This document shows positions 1 through 5,680 of a stretch of 8,061 nucleotides of DNA, in pieces. Numbering within the stretch: position 1 is the first letter of the stretch; each line of letters starts with the position of its first letter. Position numbers and translations under genes: made by a program. The notes under the pieces were generated by a model that made no database searches, was not told where the DNA came from, and saw only the letters and a list, made by a program, of their open reading frames with translations. This DNA is from JAYPLE01 sp047627515 (GTDB lineage: Bacteria > Bacteroidota > Bacteroidia > Cytophagales > Cyclobacteriaceae): positions 1-8,061 of the forward strand of contig JBLHTU010000161.1 in assembly GCA_047627515.1 (NCBI GenBank), written 5' to 3'.

Positions 1-1
1 A

Positions 2-2581
2 AGAAAAAGGAACTTGATCACTGGCTCGGAAGCTTGGCTAGCTTATCCAGTGAGAAGAGATGATCAAGAATCTAGAGCAAGACTTGGCGTCTACCCATCC
101 ATGTCATTTACGCCTGACAACCAGAAAATAATTGCTTCTTACGAGGGAAAAATATGGAGTATTCCTATTGCAGGCGGAGCAGCTACAGAGATACCATTTG
201 AGGTGAATGAGGTCCTTGATTTTGGACCACAACTACAATTTGACTACCCAATTTCTGATGACGCCGAGATGGTAGTCAATCAAATTCGCGATGCAAAAAG
301 ATCACCCGATGGAAGTAAAGTAGCATTTACAGCATTGAACAGATTGTATGTCATGGATTACCCTGAAGGTAAGCCCAAACGTTTGACAAAAAATAATTTC
401 ACTGAAGCTATGCCGGTTTGGTCGCCAGACGGTCAGTTTATTGCGTTCACAAGTTGGGAAGGTAACGAAGGCCATCTGTATAAAGTGAAAAGTACCGGCG
501 GCAAGCCGCAAAAACTCACCACTCAAGGAGGTACTTATCTAGAGCCTGCATGGGACGCTAAAACGGAAAGACTTGTTTTCATTTACGGTCCCGCACAAGC
601 CTATGAAAATGCAGTTGATCCTTTCAGCTTTGGAGCACAGATGAACATAGGTTGGATCAGTGTCAATGGAGGATCAGTTACCTCGATCAGATCTGCAGAT
701 GGGCGAAGTAACCCGCATTTCATAGCAGCAAACGATCGCTTGTATTTCTACAAAAGTAGCAAAGGGCTCTTATCTATGCGTTGGGATGGATCAGATGAGA
801 AGGTGCACATAAAAGTAACTGGAATCATGACTTACCCTGCTCTTGCGCATGATCATCATGCGATGGTAGAGAATATGACTGAGCCAAAAAGAGAACCAAG
901 TAATGCCCAATACATAACAATGGCACCAAAAGGAGACAAAGCTTTGGCAAAAATCAATAATGATGTCTTCATTGTAACTGTTCCACCTGTGGGTGCTGAA
1001 ACAGTCAGTATTTCAGTGTCTGACCTCGAAAATGCTTCTTTCCCAGCTTGGAAGCTGACAACATTTGGTGGTGAATTTGCTCACTGGTTAGCAGACGGAA
1101 ATACTGTTAATTTCACACTAGGGAATGCCTACTTTTCTTTCAATTTAATTGACGCTATAAAGGTCAATGATGAACTCGCGGTAAAAAAGAAAGCCGAAGA
1201 AAAAGAAAAAGACGCCGAAGGCAGTGATGAGGAAAAAACCGCTGAGGATACTGAGGAAGAGGAAGGGTACAAAGCAAGTGAGATCCGAATCAAGGTCAAT
1301 GTAGAAAAGGATATACCTCAGGGAAGTGTACTGCTGTCGGGAGCGAGAGTGATTACCATGAATGGGGATGAAATATTTACATCAGGTGATATACTCATCG
1401 AAAATACTCGCATCAAAGCTGTCGGAGCAACAGGCACCCTAGCAGTACCAGATAACACGCAAGTGATTGCTCTTTCTGGTAAGACCGTAATTCCCGGATT
1501 TGTGGACACTCATGCACATATGTGGCCCAATTGGGGCTTGCAAAAAAATCAGGTTTGGATGTATGCAGCCAACTTAGCGTATGGAGTAACTACTACACGT
1601 GACCCTCAGACTGCTACTACAGATGTGTTAACTTATTCTGACATGGTAGAGACCGGTGAACTGATCGGGCCACGCGTATATTCAACAGGGCCTGGCGTAG
1701 GATTCTGGTCTTACAACTTAAAAAGTCTCAAGCAAACTCAGAACATACTTAAGCAGTATTCAGAATATTTCAATACGAAGACAATCAAAATGTATATCAC
1801 TGGAAATCGACAACATAGACAGTGGATCATACAAGCTGCAAGAGAACAACAACTGATGCCAACGACAGAAGGTGCGCTGGATATGAAGCTCAATCTTACC
1901 CAATTGATCGACGGCTATCCGGGACATGAGCATTCGTTTCCCATCCATCCGATATATGGTGACATTACTCAGCTTGTTGCCAAATCTCAGATGGCATACA
2001 CACCTACCTTGTTAGTATCCTATGGAGGACCTTGGGCAGAAGAGTATTTTTATTCCACAGAGAATGTTGTTGGAGATGTAAAACTCAACTTTTTCACACC
2101 AAAAATAGAAATTGATCAGAAAGCTAGAAGAAGAAAGGCTTGGTTTATACCAGAAGAACATATTTTCTCTAGGCATGGAGAGTTTGTAGGAGATCTTGTC
2201 TCTGAAGGGGGGTTAGCAGGAGTAGGCTCTCACGGACAATTGCAAGGTCTCGGCTATCATTGGGAATTGTGGGCGATTCAAAGTGGCGGAATGCCTGAAC
2301 TAGATGCATTAAAAGTGGCCACTATACTTGGGGCAAAAGCTATCGGTCTTAGCAAGGACCTTGGTAGTATCGAAGTCGGCAAACTTGCTGATTTGGTCAT
2401 CTTAGATAAAAACCCTCTTGAAAACATAAGGCACACAAACACTATAAGTCATGTGATGAAAAATGGTCGCTTATACGTCACAGAAACACTAGATGAAATT
2501 TATCCACGTGAGAAAAAAGCTCCTAATTTCTATTGGAATACAACGAGCCCAGCTGAATTAAAACTGCCCGGCGAAAAATAG
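2..2581 (+). CDS. TolB/PD40 beta-propeller amidohydrolase, 5'-truncated by the window edge
   Basis: C-terminal part (about 859 residues) of a two-domain hydrolase. The frame is open to the left edge (R-K-R-N before a TTG at 14), so the TTG is unlikely to be the start and the N-terminus, including any signal peptide, is missing. Numbering from that TTG, PD40/TolB-type propeller repeats are visible (TPDN 33-36, SPDG 97-100, SPDG 137-140). A very acidic Lys/Glu/Asp linker follows at about 390-420, then an amidohydrolase TIM-barrel domain at about 438-825. It has the metal-binding HxH (THAHMWP, His500/His502), a candidate bridging lysine in IKMY (Lys592), GHEHS (His638/His640), and the C-terminal signature GSIEVGKLADLVILD. 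Relatives are annotated as amidohydrolase or peptidase-like proteins with unproven substrates, often exported; substrate and location cannot be read here. The usual strand-5 His and strand-8 Asp positions look replaced (PTTEGA, GSHGQ). It ends in TAG and converges on the TetR gene. Confidence 0.9.
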   Translation, partial: RKRNLITGSEAWLAYPVRRDDQESRARLGVYPSMSFTPDNQKIIASYEGKIWSIPIAGGAATEIPFEVNEVLDFGPQLQFDYPISDDAEMVVNQIRDAKRSPDGSKVAFTALNRLYVMDYPEGKPKRLTKNNFTEAMPVWSPDGQFIAFTSWEGNEGHLYKVKSTGGKPQKLTTQGGTYLEPAWDAKTERLVFIYGPAQAYENAVDPFSFGAQMNIGWISVNGGSVTSIRSADGRSNPHFIAANDRLYFYKSSKGLLSMRWDGSDEKVHIKVTGIMTYPALAHDHHAMVENMTEPKREPSNAQYITMAPKGDKALAKINNDVFIVTVPPVGAETVSISVSDLENASFPAWKLTTFGGEFAHWLADGNTVNFTLGNAYFSFNLIDAIKVNDELAVKKKAEEKEKDAEGSDEEKTAEDTEEEEGYKASEIRIKVNVEKDIPQGSVLLSGARVITMNGDEIFTSGDILIENTRIKAVGATGTLAVPDNTQVIALSGKTVIPGFVDTHAHMWPNWGLQKNQVWMYAANLAYGVTTTRDPQTATTDVLTYSDMVETGELIGPRVYSTGPGVGFWSYNLKSLKQTQNILKQYSEYFNTKTIKMYITGNRQHRQWIIQAAREQQLMPTTEGALDMKLNLTQLIDGYPGHEHSFPIHPIYGDITQLVAKSQMAYTPTLLVSYGGPWAEEYFYSTENVVGDVKLNFFTPKIEIDQKARRRKAWFIPEEHIFSRHGEFVGDLVSEGGLAGVGSHGQLQGLGYHWELWAIQSGGMPELDALKVATILGAKAIGLSKDLGSIEVGKLADLVILDKNPLENIRHTNTISHVMKNGRLYVTETLDEIYPREKKAPNFYWNTTSPAELKLPGEK

Positions 2582-2592
2582 GTGCATGCACC
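2581..2592. repeat. Perfect 12-bp palindrome at the amidohydrolase stop codon
   Basis: GGTGCATGCACC is identical to its reverse complement, and its first base is the last base of the TAG stop. As RNA it could only fold as a 4-bp stem with a CATG loop. As DNA it could bind a dimeric protein. It lies just before the terminator hairpin and may simply be part of the transcript end. Confidence 0.6.
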
Positions 2593-2594
2593 GA

Positions 2595-2632
2595 AAGGGG
2601 GATTAACGTAGGGATCTGCGATAATCCCCTTT
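2595..2632. terminator. Probable bidirectional intrinsic terminator between convergent genes
   Basis: Bases 2595-2605 (AAGGGGGATTA) pair with 2622-2632 (TAATCCCCTTT), giving an 11-bp stem with one G-T wobble and a 16-base loop. Short T-rich stretches flank it on either strand (TTTATTG on plus, TTTC on minus). It lies 14 bases after the amidohydrolase stop and 45 bases beyond the TetR stop, where a shared terminator for convergent genes would be expected. The large loop and poor T-tract lower confidence. Confidence 0.6.
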
Positions 2633-2676
2633 ATTGTTACTGCTTACAAAAAATAGTCGGGCTGAGAACTAGCAGC

Positions 2677-3303
2677 TTACTGTACCGACTTATGCGAATA
2701 TCGAATAATCTCCATGTACTCCGCGTATCCTTTTTCAGTCATGTATGGAATCAGACTGCTCCATAGAATGTCTAGCTCAGAAAGGTTCTCTCGCGTTATC
2801 CCTTGGGTAATGATTTGCTGCGCTGTCCAGAAGACGCTGACCATCCAAATAGTTCGGATGTAATGATTATAGTTGATACCATTCTCTTCGGGGCGAAGTC
2901 TTCCAGTCTGGATGTAGTAGCGAATCAAAGCTCTTGCATCCTTAAATCGTCGGATGGTAATTCTTTTGTAATCCTTAGTTATCGCTGGAAATGTCTTGAA
3001 GATATACTGAAGGTTATTATAGTAGAAATAGTACTTGGCCTGAATCTCGCTATATTTTGAGAAAATCTGCTCAAAATGGTACAAAGTGATATGGCCTTTA
3101 GGCACGATATCTATGGTAGACTCTTCCAATAGCTGCTGCTGAATAGCTGCTAGTAGATCGGTTTTTCTAGTAAAGTGATAAGTAAAGTTTCCAGGACTAA
3201 TGCCAAGCGAATCGGAAATATCTTTGATGCTTACTTCGTAGAAACCCTTTGCATTGAAGAGCGCAATGGCTCGGTTTATTAATTCCTGCTTTTTTGCATC
3301 CAT
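2677..3303 (-). CDS. TetR/AcrR-family transcriptional regulator
   Basis: A 208-residue one-component repressor-type protein, within the usual TetR length. The N-terminal helix-turn-helix domain is clear: helix 1 (AKKQELINRAIALFNAKG), VSIKDISDSLGISPGNFTYHF at about 25-44, then KTDLL. The C-terminal ligand domain is helical and rich in aromatic residues (KYYFYYNNLQYIF at 90-102, TIWMVSVFW at 151-159), resembling the TetR C-terminal domain common in Bacteroidota (Pfam PF13972 type), which suggests a hydrophobic ligand. I chose ATG 3303 because MDAKKQ fits family N-termini. A start at 3324, one base after the upstream TAG, would add seven residues, and the open frame reaches 3366. It lies 22 bases behind the ketosynthase gene on the same strand, so co-transcription and control of that unit are likely. 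No Shine-Dalgarno is visible, and the start codon lies inside an inverted repeat. Stop is TAA. Confidence 0.9.
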   Translation of the reverse strand: MDAKKQELINRAIALFNAKGFYEVSIKDISDSLGISPGNFTYHFTRKTDLLAAIQQQLLEESTIDIVPKGHITLYHFEQIFSKYSEIQAKYYFYYNNLQYIFKTFPAITKDYKRITIRRFKDARALIRYYIQTGRLRPEENGINYNHYIRTIWMVSVFWTAQQIITQGITRENLSELDILWSSLIPYMTEKGYAEYMEIIRYSHKSVQ

Positions 3304-3316
3304 ATTTGATGCAAAA
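3292..3316 (-). promoter_or_regulatory. Inverted repeat enclosing the TetR start codon
   Basis: On the minus strand, TTTTGCATC and GATGCAAAA are perfect 9-base inverted repeats separated by AAATATG. The last three bases of that spacer are the proposed ATG of the regulator. In mRNA this would form a 9-bp hairpin presenting the start codon in a 7-base loop. In DNA the same symmetry could bind a dimeric regulator such as the TetR protein itself. Function is inferred; the symmetry is seen directly. Confidence 0.5.
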
Positions 3317-3325
3317 CTAAGCATT

Positions 3326-4414
3326 CTAGTACTGATAGACCAGACAGTTGGCATGCATCCCCGCACCCACTGACGCCATCACCACTTTCTCGCCACTACT
3401 AAATTCAAATCCATCGATTTTTCCTCTGTTAATTAAATCAATCATGGTTGGGATGGTTGCGACTGAAGTATTACCAAGTTCGTTCAAAGTGAGGGGTACT
3501 TTTTCTTTTATGCAAGGCGCATTATTCAATTCACAGAGTTTCTGACCTATGGCGTCTAACATCTTACCATTGGCCTGATGGAACAAGAACTTTGAAATGT
3601 CCTTAAAAGGAATATTCAAACTCTGAAGACTCTCTGTTATGATCTGAGGGACTTTATTAACCGCATATTTGAATACGCTTCTTCCAGTCATCTGGATCAC
3701 AAGTCTATCGTGGTCCACTTGGACAGTATCTTCAGTGGCTGGATACCTTGGCGCATCCATTCGGAGATAGTCAACCTCCTCTCCGCAATCAGAAAAAGCA
3801 TCGTACCCGAGAATCCCTCTTTTAACGTTGGATTCCTCGGCTACAAGTACTGCAGCTCCAGCTCCATCGCCAAAAAGCATGGCATCCACATCATGATGAT
3901 CTACTACCCGAGACAATGATTCTACACCAATCACAAGCACTGATTTTGCTGCGCCTAATTGGATCGATTGATGTGCCTGGTTCATCGCAAGTAACCAACC
4001 TGGACACCCGTAAAGCACGTCAAATGCAAAGCAACGTGCATTTTTAATACCAAGATCATGTTTGACTTTCGCGGCCAAGTTGGGAATCATATGACCCTGA
4101 GTACCATCAGGACCAATATTACCGAAATTATGTGCGATGATAATACCTCCTAGAGACTCTACCTCAATCCCACTGTTTTCAAATGCATTCAGAGCGGCTT
4201 GCGTTGCCATGAATGAAGTGTCATGCGATTCCTCGTACCTTCTCTCCTTTATCTGTGTGATATCCTGAAGTTTTTGGACAATCTCACTCGCTGGCTTAGA
4301 CAGAGGAATACCTGAAGCGTTCAGAAAACTACGCCCTACAAACTCCGCATTTTTAATAACACTCTTTGGTAGATAACAACCCGTAGACTTTATAACAGAA
4401 TTTAAATACTTCAT
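3326..4414 (-). CDS. 3-oxoacyl-ACP synthase III-like ketosynthase (KASIII/FabH superfamily)
   Basis: A 362-residue cytoplasmic thiolase-fold enzyme expected to join an acyl-CoA or acyl thioester to a malonyl-type extender by decarboxylative Claisen condensation. The KASIII triad is complete: Cys137 (DVLYGCPGW), His279 (FLFHQANGKMLD) and Asn315 (LNELGNTSVATIP). The superfamily glycine motif FGDGAGAAVL is at 181-190, and a C-terminal glycine turn (SVGAGMHANC) lies near 348-357. It is longer than housekeeping FabH (about 320 residues), with extra sequence at about 28-45, and has no other fatty-acid gene beside it. A specialised role (alkyl ketone, resorcinol, quinolone-like signal or another lipid) is therefore as likely as fatty-acid initiation. 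Start ATG 4414 sits just downstream of a palindrome and an AT-rich upstream region; no Shine-Dalgarno is seen. It ends in TAG, 22 bases before the TetR start, and probably leads that operon. Confidence 0.92.
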   Translation of the reverse strand: MKYLNSVIKSTGCYLPKSVIKNAEFVGRSFLNASGIPLSKPASEIVQKLQDITQIKERRYEESHDTSFMATQAALNAFENSGIEVESLGGIIIAHNFGNIGPDGTQGHMIPNLAAKVKHDLGIKNARCFAFDVLYGCPGWLLAMNQAHQSIQLGAAKSVLVIGVESLSRVVDHHDVDAMLFGDGAGAAVLVAEESNVKRGILGYDAFSDCGEEVDYLRMDAPRYPATEDTVQVDHDRLVIQMTGRSVFKYAVNKVPQIITESLQSLNIPFKDISKFLFHQANGKMLDAIGQKLCELNNAPCIKEKVPLTLNELGNTSVATIPTMIDLINRGKIDGFEFSSGEKVVMASVGAGMHANCLVYQY

Positions 4415-4419
4415 ACTAC

Positions 4420-4437
4420 TTAGTATATACGTACTAA
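4420..4437. promoter_or_regulatory. Candidate TetR operator upstream of the ketosynthase
   Basis: TTAGTATATACGTACTAA has perfect 6-base half-sites (TTAGTA / TACTAA) around a 6-base spacer, and spans -6 to -23 relative to the ATG at 4414. A second, outer pair (ACTTA at 4418-4422, TAAGT at 4440-4444) is roughly concentric with it. Length and position are typical of an autoregulatory TetR operator, and a TetR gene is second in this unit. The surrounding AT-rich DNA (about 4415-4500) presumably holds the promoter, but I could not place a convincing Bacteroidota TTG / TAnnTTTG pair. Confidence 0.5.
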
Positions 4438-4444
4438 ATTAAGT

Positions 4445-4623
4445 CATAATTAAATATTTGCAAACTATTATATAAATAATAATGATATATCTATAGTTAT
4501 CACAATACTTCTAACAAGTGATCGCCTTCTCAATAGCATACGAGAAGAGCAAAACCGAGAGAAAAGGCCATTAACACCACTGATTGGCAAAATAAAGGTT
4601 AGAAATGTTGAAGAATCAGACAT
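4445..4623. other. Non-coding gap between the ketosynthase promoter and the decayed-gene terminator
   Basis: AT-rich at its left end (4445-4500), mixed composition afterwards. No start-bearing reading frame of note, tRNA-like fold or repeat array was seen on either strand. It probably contains the ketosynthase promoter at its left side and otherwise unexplained spacer, possibly eroded DNA of the same kind as the neighbouring pseudogene. Confidence 0.4.
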
Positions 4624-4655
4624 AAAAAAAGCGATTTCACATGATGTGAAATCGT
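4624..4655 (-). terminator. Strong intrinsic terminator for the minus strand
   Basis: CGATTTCACA (4632-4641) and TGTGAAATCG (4645-4654) form a perfect 10-bp stem with a 3-base loop, extendable by one G-T wobble. On the minus strand the stem is followed by a run of seven T (plus-strand A at 4624-4630). It begins about 24 bases after the terminal TAA of the decayed gene (4679), so it is that gene's own terminator and survives intact. Confidence 0.85.
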
Positions 4656-4678
4656 CTCTTCAGTGGTAGCGGATTGGA

Positions 4679-5094
4679 TTAGAATTTCAGCCCAAGCTCT
4701 TCTACAAGTTTCTTTGCGGAAGGAAAAGAATCTGTTTCTTACACATCAAAACCATTTTCAGATGAAGTCGCAGTTTTTTCCAGTGATTGGCACCCATCTT
4801 AGTAATGGCACTAGCTGACAACACATTGATGAGTCCTTTGAAATTTGGATTCTTATTAAACCCAGGAAGCAACACATCACCAAACCACTTATGACACTCC
4901 ATGGTTGGCGTACCTTTTACGTTTAGCATGTCAATAATTACCAATTGAATATCTTCCTTTTGAACTGCCTCCATTTGCGCACCACAACTATCATAGATAG
5001 CATCAGCGTTATGCAAAATGAGTCACTTAGCATGGATTACTTTTCATGATTGGTAGGTGTCCACAACACCTTCTAATGAATAAATATTTTTCAT
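4679..5094 (-). pseudogene. Decayed gene for a ~138-aa protein, possibly STAS/SpoIIAA-like
   Basis: Reading from ATG 5094 gives MKNIYSLEGVVDTYQS, then TGA (5046-5044, codon 17), KVIHAK, then TGA (5025-5023, codon 24), LILHNADAIYDS and on through a continuous central stretch to ITKMGANHWKK. At an A6 run (plus strand T at 4774-4779) the frame breaks. Restoring one base yields KTATSSENGFDV, a TAA (4741-4739), then ETDSFPSAKKLVEELGLKF and a final TAA at 4681-4679. The 416-base span is one short of 139 codons, matching a single-base loss. The pattern (a hydrophobic IQLVIIDML strand, then ECHKWFGDVLLPGF and GLINVLSASAITKMGA) resembles small single-domain STAS-like proteins of Bacteroidota, probably cytoplasmic; this family call is from memory and uncertain. 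The second TGA probably replaces a Trp TGG (AKWLILHN). A 104-residue frame starting at TTG 5016 is only the surviving middle. TGA is a genuine stop elsewhere in the window, so recoding is unlikely. Confidence 0.8.
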
Positions 5095-5341
5095 TGCTTA
5101 TACTTTAGTTTTAAGTCTGATTTGAAGGTATATGACAAATCAATTCCCTCCAATCTCTTGAAAGTGCTAATGCATCAACTAGATAAATGCTGTATAAGGG
5201 GAATCCAAAATCACATTAACCAACGCATACTAGTGATGAAAACAAGAGGTCCAAAAATCATAAGACAGATTACGGATCTATATGTAACAATTGCTGCTTT
5301 AGGTTAGCTTCGTTTCACTCAATTTCGCAAGCAAAAAAAAC
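5095..5341. other. Divergent intergenic region between the decayed gene and the rhodanese
   Basis: About 247 bases that should hold the minus-strand promoter of the decayed gene and the plus-strand promoter of the rhodanese. No consensus pair was convincing: a TAGCTTCG near 5307-5314 partly matches the Bacteroidota -7 element TAnnTTTG but lacks a well-spaced TTG. The A8 tract at 5333-5340 directly before the rhodanese ATG is the usual A-rich initiation context of this phylum. A 61-codon plus-strand frame here (TTG 5122 to 5307) is not supported as a gene. Confidence 0.4.
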
Positions 5342-5650
5342 ATGTCTTTCCTTTCAAAACTATTTTCAAATAATCAAAAACCGATCGACCAACTGCTGGA
5401 AGAGGGCGCCGTGATCATAGATGTTCGATCTACAGCAGAATTTAAGTCGGGTCACCTGAAGCGATCAGTTAACATACCGCTGGATCAACTACTGGACAAA
5501 TTAGGAAAACTTGATATGAGCAAACCCGTCATTACCTGTTGTGCCTCTGGGATGCGCAGTGGCTCTGCCAAGCGGATACTCAAATCCAAAGGATTCGCAG
5601 AAGTAGTGAATGGAGGAGGTTGGAGTTCTTTGCAGAAGTACGATAAATAA
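5342..5650 (+). CDS. Single-domain rhodanese-like sulfurtransferase
   Basis: A 102-residue protein made of one rhodanese domain (usual single-domain size 100-110). Members move sulfane sulfur from a donor such as thiosulfate or a persulfide to a thiol acceptor, via a cysteine persulfide. Visible marks: the structural IIDVRSTAEFKSGHLKRSVNIPL (25-47, the DVR and GH..GA..IP-like motif) and the six-residue active loop CASGMR (Cys67-Arg72), with a second cysteine at 66 immediately before the catalytic one. The C-terminal NGGGWSSL corresponds to the family's GG.W turn. No signal peptide or membrane segment, so cytoplasmic. ATG 5342 follows an A8 tract. It is divergent from the decayed gene and convergent with the receiver-flavoprotein gene, whose stop is 30 bases away, with no clear terminator between them. 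Substrate unknown. Confidence 0.93.
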   Translation: MSFLSKLFSNNQKPIDQLLEEGAVIIDVRSTAEFKSGHLKRSVNIPLDQLLDKLGKLDMSKPVITCCASGMRSGSAKRILKSKGFAEVVNGGGWSSLQKYDK

Positions 5651-5680
5651 GCACTCAGTTTTTCAAGAAAAGAGAAATGC

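Noticed and set aside
302..526. Antisense frames inside the amidohydrolase (also near 1318-1509 and 1760-1948)
   Set aside because: They are opposite-strand shadows of a well-supported coding region with no family resemblance.
3304..3366. Longer TetR start giving 229 residues
   Set aside because: The extension overlaps the ketosynthase 3' end and does not resemble TetR N-termini; MDAKKQ at 3303 fits the family.
4454..4669. Open plus-strand stretch of about 71 codons ending in TAG
   Set aside because: It has no ATG, GTG or TTG start at a useful position and runs through the minus-strand terminator hairpin; most likely chance in AT-rich DNA.
4702..5016. 104-residue minus-strand frame as a real intact gene
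   Set aside because: Its TTG start is internal to a longer broken frame and its last ~25 residues come from a frameshift; the restored frame is more protein-like.
5023..5046. In-frame TGA codons as recoded Trp or selenocysteine
   Set aside because: The receiver-flavoprotein gene ends in TGA as a real stop, other genes use TGG for Trp, no SECIS-like hairpin follows, and the same gene also has a frameshift and a TAA.
5122..5307. 61-codon plus-strand frame with a TTG start before the rhodanese
   Set aside because: No recognisable family, no A-rich or Shine-Dalgarno context, basic AT-driven composition, and it fills what should be a divergent promoter region.
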